DNA from: Aquilaria yunnanensis
Lineage: Eukaryota > Streptophyta > Magnoliopsida > Malvales > Thymelaeaceae
DNA: 64,000 bases
Reading direction: 5' to 3'
Assembly: GCA_039654915.1 (NCBI GenBank)
Contig: CM077599.1
Location: forward strand, 83,482,001 to 83,546,000
Under the pieces are notes generated by a model, which worked only from the letters and a program-made list of their open reading frames with translations, made no database searches and was not told the DNA's origin. Shown here piece after piece: positions 1 to 11,300 of this stretch (the stretch's first letter is position 1; every line of letters begins with the position of its first letter). The position numbers were made by a program, and so were the translations under genes.

Positions 1-350
1 TAATAAAAGTTAGCACAATTAATATAGTTAGATTAGTTGGATTAGTTAGTTAATAACAATAAAAAAGGTTAGTAAAAGTTAGATTAAATTCATTAACAAC
101 AATAATAAAAATTAGCCAAGTTTAATTAAATTAATTGTTAACAACAATAATAAAAAGTTAGTCAAGTTAATTAAATTAATTAATTAACAACAATAATAAA
201 ATTTAGCCAAATTAATTAATTGTTAATTAACCAAGTTGATTAAATTAATTAACAATAATAAAAGTTAGTAATAATGCAAAAATTAAAAGGTTAGTAACAA
301 TAATAATGTTAAAAGTTAGTTGTTAGTAAGTTAGTTAACAAGTTAATAAT
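1..350. repeat. AT-rich degenerate tandem repeat inside the LTR
   Basis: Units of roughly 45-60 bases combine TTAATTAA-type runs with AACAACAATAATAAA and AGTTAGCCAAG. This is the degenerate reverse-strand counterpart of the much cleaner array at 59230-59830 in the other LTR. It lies downstream of the LTR promoter in element orientation. Confidence 0.6.
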
Positions 351-540
351 AACAAAAAAAAAAAAAAGGTTAGTAACAATAACAATAATAAACAAATAAA
401 TACACAAGTAAAAAAAATAAAGTTAGTAATTAATTCTGAAAAAAAAAAACAAAATAAAAAGATTAGTGACCAAAATGAAAAGAATTGAAAAGATGAAGTA
501 TTAAAGTAGAATTTTACCTAAAAGTTGAAATTTTTGAATT

Positions 541-853
541 TTGCTGGGTACAGGCGCGACGCGAGCGCGAGGGGGGAAAGGGGCTGGCGGCCGGCGGCGG
601 CTGGGCCAGGGGCAGGGGGGGACGGCGGGGGTGGCGCGGCGGCACGGGCACGGGACGGCGAGCGACGGCACGGCGGAGACAGCGGCCGGCGAGGGGCGGA
701 GGTCCGAGGAGAAAGAAGGAAAAGGAGGGAAAAGAAAAGGGGACGCGGCGGCGGGCCGGCGGGGCGACGGCGGCACGGGCACGGCGGAGGCGGGACGGCG
801 GGGCGACGGCGGCACGGGCACGGCGGAGGCGGCGACGGTGAGGAGAGAGGCCC

Positions 854-889
<36 letters not shown>

Positions 890-900
890 ACAGCAGTGAA
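541..900 (-). other. GC-rich LTR leader segment with GA microsatellite
   Basis: An island of G/C-rich sequence with short duplicated blocks (two near-identical copies of a GGCGACGGCGGCACGGGCAC block between about 758 and 830) followed by a (GA)n run at about 858-887. It corresponds to 58640-58990 in the other LTR and lies downstream of the TATA box, so it would be transcribed as leader. Open frames here encode only Arg/Gly/Ala or Pro/Ser runs and differ between the two LTR copies, so I do not call a protein. Confidence 0.55.
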
Positions 901-1032
901 AAAAAAATTTTAGCTTTCTGGGGAAGAAGGGAAGAGGGCTGGGGCTAAGGGCTGTAATTTTCTCTTTTTTTTGAAACGGAGCTCTAAGTTTTTTTGCTAT
1001 TTTTTTCTGTGTTCAGCACAAAATTTGGGGGG

Positions 1033-1042
1033 CTATTTATAG
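1033..1042 (-). promoter_or_regulatory. TATA box of the LTR promoter
   Basis: CTATTTATAG here reads CTATAAATAG on the minus strand. The identical box lies at 58497-58506 in the plus-oriented LTR, at the same distance from the LTR start. Its conservation and place between the U3-like part and the GC-rich leader support a Pol II promoter. Inference only; no transcript data. Confidence 0.55.
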
Positions 1043-1545
1043 AAGAAGTTTAGCTGAACTGTTGATGGATAAATTAATAAAAAATTTCAAACTTATCTCT
1101 TAAATTGGTAAAATGATAATTTTAGTCCTTTACGTCTCTCAGCCTCTGGATAAGTTCCTGAAGCTTCTGATTTTGACAATTTTGTCGTTTTCTGTCAATT
1201 TGAGCCAAAAACGTCGGCAGGCTCAAAATTTTATGTGACAAACTGGCAAATGCTCCTGGAACTTTCAGAATTTGTCAATTTTGCCTAAAACTTCTTAATT
1301 TTGTCATTTTTACCTCAAACTTTTAAATTTTGTCATTTTTATGGAGTTTTCTTTTTTTCTTTCAAACATACACATATACACACATATATCAAATCTTAAA
1401 AAAATATATATATTTTAAACTAATTAAAAAAAATTTAGTAATAATAATAACAATAATAATAATAATACATTTTTTTATTTAATTTTTTTTATTTAATTTT
1501 TTTTTTTAAATTATTTTAATGGCCGGACGAAATTGGGTGTCAACA

Positions 1546-2330
1546 GAGAGTAATTTAAATGAAGGCAGTAAGTTAAATTGGAAGTTAAAAAGTTTCTGAA
1601 AAAGAAAATATTTCAATCTTTTAGTGACAGCAAAAAGAAAAAAAAAACGCTTCATCCTTTTTTTACAAGAGTTGTGTAGTTTTTCTTTTTTTTTCTTAAA
1701 CTAAGGTAGTTAAGAATCATAAATATCTAAATGATATAGTTTATATAGGTCCCTTATGCCACATCAACAACATTCATCCCTCATATGCCCCATCAGCCAC
1801 ATTGTCGTCCTCATTGCATGAAGACCACTCATGGATGGAACTCGGCCCTGCATAAGTAGAAGATAAATAAAGCGACATCAAGACCAGGAAAGCAAATCCG
1901 TTGAGAAAAACATTAGTGGTCTGTTGTTGTCAGACTTCGAACCTCCCGCCCAAGGGAATGGATGTTGTCCTTCCATCAGGCAACGGCAAGAGGAAGAAGG
2001 CTACCACAGGGCAGTAGTTAATTGCTTAAAAACAATTAAACAAATTACCAGAACGCTAATTTAGGCTATTAAGAAACACAGCTGGTTAATTTTATGTTGA
2101 TTGATTATTAATTCATTTTTAGGAAAGCATAAATATTAACATGTAAGCATCATAAACGTAAAAAGAGTCAAGACTTTTATTATCACCATCATCATCATCA
2201 TTATTATTACTATTATTATTAAAACATAGTACAATACATCTAATGCAAATTGGCTATATATCTTTGATAATTTATTCTGCTTTACATATTGGGAAGCTTT
2301 GAAAATCTGTTCTGCATCCTGTTTTATGAT
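1546..2330. other. Intergenic, nothing recognised
   Basis: A moderately GC-rich patch at about 1740-2010 interrupts AT-rich sequence, but no frame is long or similar to a family I know. A short trinucleotide run (ATC/ATT)n lies at about 2182-2220. Confidence 0.3.
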
Positions 2331-2339
2331 TTGGGTTTT

Positions 2340-2400
2340 GGTACTTTGGTTGAAGCGTAGCCGCTTTCATTCGGTGCTTGCGGTTCGACTCCCATGCATA
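2340..2400 (+). mobile_element. tRNA-like Pol III promoter, probable SINE head
   Basis: An A box matching TRGYNNARNNG (TGGTTGAAGCG, 2347-2357) is followed about 25 bases later by a B box (GGTTCGACTCC, 2382-2392). The spacing fits a tRNA-derived SINE head. I cannot fold a cloverleaf, so it is not called a tRNA. The 3' end of the element is not clear; the short ORF across it is coincidental. Confidence 0.35.
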
Positions 2401-3215
2401 TCACTGCCTTGTGTAATCTGTTATTCAATTTGGTATCACGCTGAAATGACAAAACACAGCTCGATGGGGCAAAACAAAAATACCCATTTTCAGAATTAAG
2501 ATTCAATCTACACCATTTTAAAAATAATAAAGATTTACAAGTGCCTATTATTTAAGAAAAAACGGGGAAAAAAAAAAGAAAAAAAATCATCCTTAGGACT
2601 TAATATTCGTCCATAAAAAATTATGGAACATCTTATACTAGGATTAATATCATAATTAAAGTTAATATTCTTTTAATCCCTGTAGGTGCTGGCAGTAGTG
2701 GAGGCAGGTGGCATGCACCTTGAGCAGCATGCATTGGGATTTAATTCAATTTTAAAAAAAAAAATGAAAAAAAGGAAAGTGAAGACTGGCCGGTTGGGGA
2801 ATAGTTGAATTCAAAATATTATATCAACTGCATGCATCGTACATATATCTTACATAAGCAGTATTACATATATATTCATGACATTGTAAATTTAGTTAAA
2901 TAAAGTAGCCTACCAACGACATTCACCTATAATTATATATGTAAAAAACATATTAATAGAATTGTGTATACAGTAGATATGGTGGACATATGCCTAATTA
3001 GACTTAGTAGTCTATTTTTGAATTTGCCCTCACGATTCCATGCAATCACACACCCCTTACTCTAAATCAGGTTCCCAGTGGTTCTTCCAGAGCAACAAAG
3101 CACTATCCCCGGTTGAGTTTCTAAAGCACCATTTGGTCAGCATACCGAACTTTCTTTGCCACCACTCTTCAGTTCATCAGGCTTTATGGGACGGCAACGA
3201 ATAAGATCCAACAAC
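2401..3215. other. Intergenic, AT-rich, no gene seen
   Basis: AT-rich sequence with A-runs and no supported frame, motif or repeat boundary. Confidence 0.3.
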
Positions 3216-3219
3216 AATG

Positions 3220-3560
3220 GTGAGACGTGAAGAGAATGACTATGCCAGAGATAGCATTCGAGAACAAGGCGGCAATGGAGAGAACTTCAGATCTCCAATC
3301 GAGTCTTGGCTTCAGATCTCCATTCCTCGGTTTGGCTTGAGAGAACAAGGCGACAACGAAGAGAGCTTCCGATCTTTGATCGAGTCTTGGTTTCAGATCT
3401 CCCCGGCTAGGCTTACGAGACGGCGACAACGAAGATAGAGAGAGCTTCCAAAGATGCTAGCAATGATGATAGCGGAGAGAGCTTCTGAGGACAAGGCAGC
3501 AACGAAGAGAGTTTTAGATCTCCAATCGAGTCTCGGTGGAGAGAGCTTCCAGTACAATGG
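3220..3560. repeat. Imperfect tandem repeat, about 80-bp period
   Basis: Three diverged units share the landmarks GAGAACAAGGC, GAAGAGAGCTTC, AGATCTCCAATCGAGTC and TTTCAGATCTCC. Overlapping ORFs on both strands (3217-3438 plus; 3184-3429 and 3393-3626 minus) are produced by the repeat and encode repeated, unrecognised peptides. Probably a transposon or satellite-like remnant. Confidence 0.5.
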
Positions 3561-3599
3561 ATATGGTGGATTGTAAGACCCTTGGAAAGAAAAAGATAG

Positions 3600-4500
3600 A
3601 TTGGCGAGAGAGGGAGAGTTCGCCACTGCATTTGTTATAAAAACAAAGATTTTATTTATTAGTTATTATTTTATACACTTTTTTTGTTTTGTTTTAGACA
3701 TTTGTAGATATTTATTTAGACACTTCTTATTTGTTAGTTTACACACCTCTATTTTTGAGAAAAATAAATTATCTAAATATTACTTCAAATACTTTTATAT
3801 TTTTTCTTAGAAACTTTTGTATATTCATTCATACACTTTCTTTTATTGTTTCAGATAGTTATTTTTCGAAGATAACAAATTATTTATAATTTTGTTCAGA
3901 TACTTTTACATATTTATTTAGACATTTTTACGTATTCATTCAGATATTTTTTTTAATTATTTTGGATAGTTATTTTTTTTAAGATAATAAATTGTTGATA
4001 AGTTGGGCTAAATGCTTTTATGTTTGAGTTAGTATATTGGTATATCTAGCTAGTTTGCTGGTTTGTTATTTTGATCTCTCTCTTTAGATCTTTAATCATG
4101 TATATTAGGATTATATATCCAAATTATTCATAGATGGTTTTTTCCTGATATGGTATCTTTGGGACGTTTTGTAAGGCCTATAATTGAGCCAAATGTCCGC
4201 TGTATCTTAGTATTTTATTTTTGTTGTAAATATCGTCTGACATACAGTTAGAGAGAAATGACATTTCATAAAAACAAAATTACTCTATCGAGTCAAATTA
4301 TATATTTTAGTGGGAGCATGTGTTAGATATATAGGAGTAATTTAAATATTAACATGAGATTCGAAACCAAAGTCAGGATTTTGGAGCGCTAATAAACTTT
4401 AAGAAATTCCAGTCTTCGTGGAGCCGCATTCACACACACCAGTTGAAGCTTCCGTGGCCAATTAAATCGTTGTCGTCACCAAGTTCTATGGAATCCAATC
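3600..4500. other. AT-rich repeats upstream of CRK-A; possible degenerate LTR remnant
   Basis: 3640-4000 repeats a phrase around ATATTTATTTAGACA and ATTCATTCAGATA several times. Around 4150-4330 the sequence contains a tRNA-Met-like primer-site relic (TGGTATCTTTG) and a purine tract (AGTGGGAG) followed by TGTTAGATATATA, an order that recalls a small Copia-type element, but it is too degraded to delimit. No core promoter for CRK-A is evident. Confidence 0.25.
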
Positions 4501-4513
4501 CGATCAAACATCC

Positions 4514-5333
4514 ATGGCCAGCTTCCACTCCAGCTCCAACTTGGCCGTCCTTGCAGTCACATTAGTCTTGTCGAGCTTCTGTCCAGCTGCAGCGCAGCAG
4601 ATCGGAGGCCACGACTGTTCATCAGGCACCAACAACTTCGCCTTGAACAGCACCTACCATTCCAATCTCCGTTCCCTCCTCAGCATTCTCTCCTCCAACG
4701 CTACCCGAAACACAGGTGGATTTTTTAACGTCACCACCGGCGAAGACCCAGACAAGGTATACGGCTATTTCCTCTGCCGCGGTGATGTTTCCGAGGGGAA
4801 ATGTGCGACTTGCGTCAAACTAATCGCCGGACGGGCCCAGGTTGTCGCAGAGTGTCGCACGGCGAAAGAGGCTGTGTTTTGGGAGTCAGAATGCTCCGTC
4901 CGTTATGGCGAATTCAACTTCTTCTCCGAAACGGCCAACGACCCATATCTATCTGATTATAGTTTCGATAATGTGACGGATCAACAGAGCTTCAAGAGAC
5001 AATTGGCGGCTCCGCTGCAAAGGGCAGCTGCCAAGGCGGCGAATTCAGCAAAAAAGTACGCTACAGTTGAGGTGGAGATAGCGAATGGAAATACAGTCCA
5101 CAGTTTGCTGCAGTGCACGCCGGATTTGAGTGGCCATCAGTGCGGCGACTGCCTCCAGGGAGCACTGGCGGAGCTGATAAATACTTGGGGCGGATCACGC
5201 TCCGTCGCTTTGTTCTATCCTACCTGTTCCGTACACTACGAAATGTATGAATTCTACCGGTACGACGCCACCGCGGGCGTGGATGCTAGCGCCCCTACCA
5301 ACTCTTCTCCTCCTCCTAATTTTCCTGCTTCAG
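4514..5333 (+). CDS. CRK: CRK-A exon 1: signal peptide and two DUF26/Gnk2 domains
   Basis: 273 codons plus one base. Residues 1-28 form a signal peptide with a hydrophobic core ([13 protein letters not shown]) and an AAA cleavage region. The two defining C-X8-C-X2-C motifs are C88/C97/C100 and C201/C210/C213. Several N-X-S/T sites suit an apoplastic domain. The exon ends in a Pro/Ser-rich linker and a donor AG|GTATTT at 5334. Start at 4514 is the only Met ahead of the signal peptide. Read without splicing, the frame stops 23 bases into the intron. Confidence 0.88.
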
Positions 5334-8300
5334 GTATTTTCTTTATCCACCGATAATTTTTTCTAACACTACTGCTGCCTCCACATTCGTTTATTTCTCG
5401 GGTAAACTTTCTATATATGCACTCCACCTTCCTTTACCATGGGAGCTTAACATCAATGGTGAACTTCTCAGTTTTATATATGTTGAGAAGTTCAAATTAC
5501 TTACCATTATATGTTGGTGTTAAAAAAAAACAAAAGTAAAATTCTTAGGTAAACTGGTGGTACAATCGATATTTTGCCTCCCATATAGAGCTGTATGTTC
5601 ATATCAGCAAAAATATTTTTTCATCACATTGCAGGAAAAAGTAATTTTTGTTTTTTGAATAGCAAAAGCATTTTTGTTTGCCCAAGTGCAACCAAGAGGG
5701 GGTAAATTGGTTAAATTCAAAAAATCACCGAAAATGAGTTTTTAATCTCTTAAACCAAAATGTAATTCAAGGAGCTCAAATAAAATTATTCTAACCAGAA
5801 AATACTATCACAATGATCCTAAATTTTGCTTTGAAAACTTGCTTTGAAGTGTTTTTGAAAACAAACAACTTCAACCAATGAATGAAGATAAATCACCAAG
5901 CAATAATCAAGCAAGTAGGAGAAGAGAAGCTTGCACACAAGAATTTATAGAGATTCGGGCTTCTTGAGAGCTTACTTCTCTCATCGAGTTCACCACTTAA
6001 GAGTTTTCTTCTCCACTATAAATCACAAGAGCACACACTCTTTTGGTGGTTTTCTCTACCACAATCACTCACTAGTTTTCCTACAGGCTAACTAGAAACC
6101 TCACCAACACCCTTTCCCTCACTAGTTTTCCTAGAAGCTAACTAGAAACCTTACCAACTCAATCTCACCAAAATGGTGTTTACAAGGTTATAAAGTGATA
6201 AGAACAATAGAAGCTCTCAAAGCTAGATAAACAAGTGAAAGCACAAACTCTTAGCATTTCTCAAACTCAAGCTCTTTGAAGATGAAATCTCTTTTCTAGT
6301 TGCCAAGAGTTATTTCCAAAGTGTTTCTCCATGTTTTTATACTCATTTGGGAGCCAAAGAGATGTTGGAAACCTGCTGGGAAAGTTTGGAAAAGTTCCTG
6401 AAATTCTGGTGACCGTTGCTTTGTTTTTTGTGCAAGTTCCAGACTTCGCGTTAAGTTTCGAGTTTAACCCGTTAAACTCGACTTCTCCCTTCAACGGTCA
6501 AAAGCAGCTGGGGACAAAGTATTTAATGCGCTGCAGGGATGTACAGGTGACACCCTCTGATTCGTCCGAGTGCCATTTGAATCTTTGACTTAAAACGCGC
6601 CACTTGTAGCATTTGAAGCGAGCATTCAGATTTCGACTATAACAGGTTAAGACTACTTTAACGCGTTACCTGATGCTCTTTGAAAAGTCACAGGAAACTT
6701 AAACTTCGAATTAAGCCAATTTAACGTGTTAAAGTATATCCTTGGCAGTAAGTTGAACTTGGATGAACGAAATACCTATTACACTGTGATTTTAATGGAT
6801 TAAACTTAAAACAACTCAAAAACACTTGATATTTTGAAATCAAACTTTATTCAAACTAGTTTCTTTCAAAAATGATTTTTCCTCAATATTCTTAAAACAT
6901 ATTTTTTGAGATAATTACTTGACATTCTTGGAAATTAAGCACAACTTTAACAAATCTATTTTGATCCAATAAAATGAGATTAAACACAATAACACAATAC
7001 ACTTGTCATTATCAAAATTAAATATTTTCTTGGAACAAATCCAACAATTTTTTAATTAATTAGGTAGACTTTACAGCTCAACTAGCAAGTTGCTGGAGTT
7101 GGACACTCCCCGAGAATATAACAGACATTACAATCCCATATTCCCTCACACCCATTTTGTATTTCGCCCCTGCACGAACCACCATTCAAACCCTTGATGA
7201 CTTTTAACCATAACGAATTCTCATTCCTCTTAAACCTCTACAAAACACAACGTCCCCCCTCCCCCCCCCCCCCCCCCCCCCCTCTCTCTCTTCTCCATGG
7301 AAGATAAGGCGTTATTCCAAGCAACAAGATAACTTCCAACCTTCCCCAAGAACCCATCAAAGAAGTGCATCCTTTGTTTCTCCAGCAGTTTTGTAATGCT
7401 CACAGGGGCATGAAACAATAAAAGTAAAATAGAGATAGTCTTCCAAAAAACAAATTTGATCATGGTCAGTCCCCCAGCTCGTACTGAAAGTAATCTTGAC
7501 TTGCAGCTACTTAATTTTGATTTAGTTTTCTCAACCACCGCCCTCCATGACTCCACCCTACTCGTATTCAAACCCACTGGCAGACCATGATACACTAATT
7601 TTAGTTTATTTGCAGTGCAATTTATTGTCGTCACTAGACTCTCCACTATTGGTTGTGTTGTGTCACACCGATGCAAGAAAATCTTGCTTTTGTTTAAATT
7701 TATTTTAATTTCTGAGGATGCTTGGCTTGGAATCACTTTATAACCCTAATCAGGTTGATCGCATTTGATTCTGACCACTCTCCAAAGAACATCACATCAG
7801 CAGTATACTGTAGGTGTGAAACAGTCAGCATAATGTCGGACTTCCATTTACCAGTACCAGCACAAAGGAAAACTCTAAATAAGCATGAATCCATCTTCTC
7901 CATTTCTCCCCAAAACCCATCTACGCCATGACTTGCTCCAAGAACCCCAAATTAACGCTGTCATTTAAAGTCAATTTTACAGAGAGGTGAGGTCTGAAAT
8001 TCACCAAAACCTGAGATGGGATCATCGAGTTCGGGGGTCGTCACTCCGGGGTATCAAGCTCGGTGTACACCTCTTCCCGGGAGTTACCCTATCATAACTT
8101 CTTTTCATGATGCTGGGGTGCTCTGCTTCCAAGGTTCCTTCAGGGGGATTTGTATGTGTGTGTAGTGTCAAGGTATCAAAATGTCGGACAACATTTTCTC
8201 CGTTAAATTATACTTCTTCCATTCCAATTTAGATGAAATATATTCTTTTTTTGAATGTCCCAAAAAGGTTAAAACGCTTCCTTTTTTGAAAAAATTTAAA

Positions 8301-11300
8301 CAATCAATTTATCCTTTCACCCACATTTAAACTCTCGCTACCGAAAACCCAGTAAAGAATTTTTTTTTAATCTTCACTCAATCTCTCAACTCACAAAACC
8401 CCAAAAAAGAATGTTTTTTTTAATTATTATTTAAACTCTCACTACAAAAAAAAAAAACATAAATTACATACAGTTTAATCTCCGTGCTTAAAGAAACGTT
8501 TCATGTAAATTAAGACGGAGGGAGGTTTTTTTTTATTCTTTTCGTGAGGTTAAATTTATCATATTTATTTAATTAAAGTTATATTAGTGTAGGATTCTAA
8601 AAGGAAAAATTAAAAGAAAAAAAACACGTAATCTATATATATGTCTTATATGTTACCTTTAATGGAAACATCCATAAGTTACCACTAAAGTTTAATTTTC
8701 ACAACAAACTTCCACTTGATTTCACAAATTATTAACAAGACCTTAAGCACGAGAATTTTTATCAATTTCATTACCCTTTAACTTCAATTAAAATATTTTT
8801 ATTAACACTTAAAAATGAAATTTAATATCTTAGAAACATATGTAGATGAATTTTTTATTTTTCTATTTAATTAGTATCATATACTAGTATTAGGATTTAA
8901 AATGGGAAAAAAACAAAAAAAAAAAAAACAGATTTGTGCGATTTAATTATCATTTATAGTGATGATGTTTTTAATCCATGAGTTGTCACTAAAGTAGGAT
9001 TAAAAAAAATACACCCTTAAATTTATAATTTACATAAAAATAATTAATTACAAATATTTATTTAAAGGACTATATTTCGTAACATTGAAATATTGAAGAC
9101 ATGTGTTCTTAAGTTTTTTTTTTAACAGAAAATAAACAATTAAATTAAAACATGGGAAATAATTACAACAATGAGAGTACTAGCAAGAAACTAGCCCCAC
9201 TCGAACTACACAACCCCCAACTGATTTCCTTGTATCTAACCACCCATGGTCAACCAAATCAACTTTCCTAAATTATAACCAATTACTAATAGCTAACTTA
9301 GGTTAACAAAACCATTCAACCCAGTTACAATTTAGCTTTGAACATTTATTCTTAATCCACAGGAAAGATAGAGTTTGAATTTCCAATAGCACCTGCTCAT
9401 CAAACTTTTTGTCCTCTTTAAAAATAAGATTGTTTCTTCTGCTCCACAAAGACCGCAACATAATAAATGATATTGCTTCCTAGACCTTTCTTTGTGATGA
9501 ACTGAGGCCTCCCATACTCTAGTCACTTAACGCCTTGCCTACTATTGTAGCTGTAGTTTCTCCGAGATGCCACCATAATCTTGTTAATTTCCAAACTGAT
9601 GCAGTCTGTGAACATCTTACCAAGACATGGTCCAATGACTCTTCCTATTGTTTGCAAAATGGGCATACAACTTCCACAACGTAAATTCCATGCAAGGCAA
9701 GACTAACTCTTGTAGGTAACCGATATTGTTCTACCCTCCAAATTCGTACATTAACTTTAACTGGAACCCAAGGATTCCATCTTGAAACATGCACTCTAGG
9801 CCCTGCCTCTAGAATGGTCATCGACCAGCTGGGATGAGGTCTTCATAGAAAAATCATCATTAGAGCTCAACTGCCACTTGCAGCTATCTGATGTTCCTAC
9901 ATAAAAATTTGCGTTATTTAAAACTTGCAAAAACTCCTCTAACTCACCCAACTCCCTCCCCCTCAAAATTCTCCTCCAATTCCACACCCACTATTTTCCG
10001 TTGCGCCTCTCTTTTATTAAGCAACCCTTTGTCAACTCAAGGTAGAATCATCTAAAATCTGTTTTTCAAAAGGAAGTTTCCCACCCACAAGTTGTGCCAA
10101 AAACTCACTTTGTTTCCTTCTCCCACTTTCCACCTAAATGAATCAATAAAGCTAACTCCACATTCCTCTATCTCTCAGCCTACTTTTAGAATACTCCCCC
10201 ACACTCCAGAGAATAAACTATCATTTAAATTCTTATCAAATCCCCCCTCTCTCCCCAAAAATAGACTTAATGACTTTTACCCAAAGTGCACCCTCTTCTA
10301 CTCTAAACCTCCACCACCACTTCCTGAGAAGAGCCAAATTTTTTGCCCTCAAACTGCCAACACTCAAACCCCCTTCATGCTTTTTTGCTAGCACTCTATT
10401 CCACCCAACCCAAGCTAAATTTTTACTCTCCCCTACACCCCCCAAAAGAAATGGCACTTTTTCTTTCAAGCAATTTTATAACCGAGATAGGAGCAAGGAA
10501 TAGTGAGAAGAAAAATAGGGGCAAGCTTCCTAAGACTGAGTTTAACAAGGTCAACCTACCACCAATTGATAGGGCCTTCCCTTTCCAACAATTCAGTTTG
10601 TTGCTAACTTTCTCAATTATCGGCTGCCAAAATTTTTTCCTCTTCATATTTTCTTCAACCGGCAACCCCAAATATGTAAATGGTAATTTATCAACACTAC
10701 ACCCCATCCATCTTGCCATAACTACCACCTCTGATTTTTCCACCCCTACTCCACATAATCTGCTCTTCAACAGGTTCACCTTTAACCCCGATGCCATTTG
10801 AAAGTACTCTAAAAGTTTCATTAGATTTCTTCCATTTTTTTCCAACCACTATCCCATGAACAAGGTGCCATCCGTGTACTACAAGTGAGAAATCACAAGC
10901 TCATCCAAACCGGTCACCACCCCGTCAAAGATTTTCTTTCTTGTCGCTTCACTCATCATCACATGGAGAGCCTCCGCTGCTATCAAGAATAAAAAGGGTG
11001 ATAAGGGATCTCCTTAAAAATAGTTTAGGTTTGATCAGAGCATGGCTTTAGAGAGCTTAAGACTCTCTTAAAAATATTTAAATTTTACATATTAAAATTA
11101 TATTTTATAGTATTACATCATATCTAATTAGTAATTTGACATTAAAAAGGAAAAAGAATTCAATAAAGATTTACATAATATTCTAGCACACAGCCTCATT
11201 CATTATATTACTCTTATGGGAAAATATACCGTATTAACACTATAATTAAAATTTTATTACAAATAGACCCTTAGATCCATAATATATTCAATTTTATTCA

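Larger units (their letters stand above)
1..1545 (-). mobile_element. Tat/Ogre-type LTR fragment, minus orientation, cut by window edge
   Basis: The segment is the reverse complement of the LTR that starts at 57977: both share the terminal TGTTGACACCC (here read as GGGTGTCAACA ending at 1545), a TATA box, a GC-rich stretch, a GA/CT microsatellite and an AT-rich tandem-repeat tail in the same order. Only the first about 1.5 kb of the LTR is inside the window; the rest lies to the left. The two copies are very similar over the U3-like part, so they look like recently active members of one family. It cannot be the partner LTR of the element at 57977 because it points the other way. The ORFs in the GC-rich part are low complexity and not genes. 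Confidence 0.85.

Noticed and set aside
525..948. Long overlapping ORFs in GC-rich sequence
   Set aside because: Arg/Gly/Ala and Pro/Ser low-complexity translations inside an LTR leader; the frames are not kept in the related LTR at 58552-59013.
2340..2400. A real tRNA gene
   Set aside because: A and B boxes are present but no acceptor-stem pairing or full cloverleaf can be drawn.
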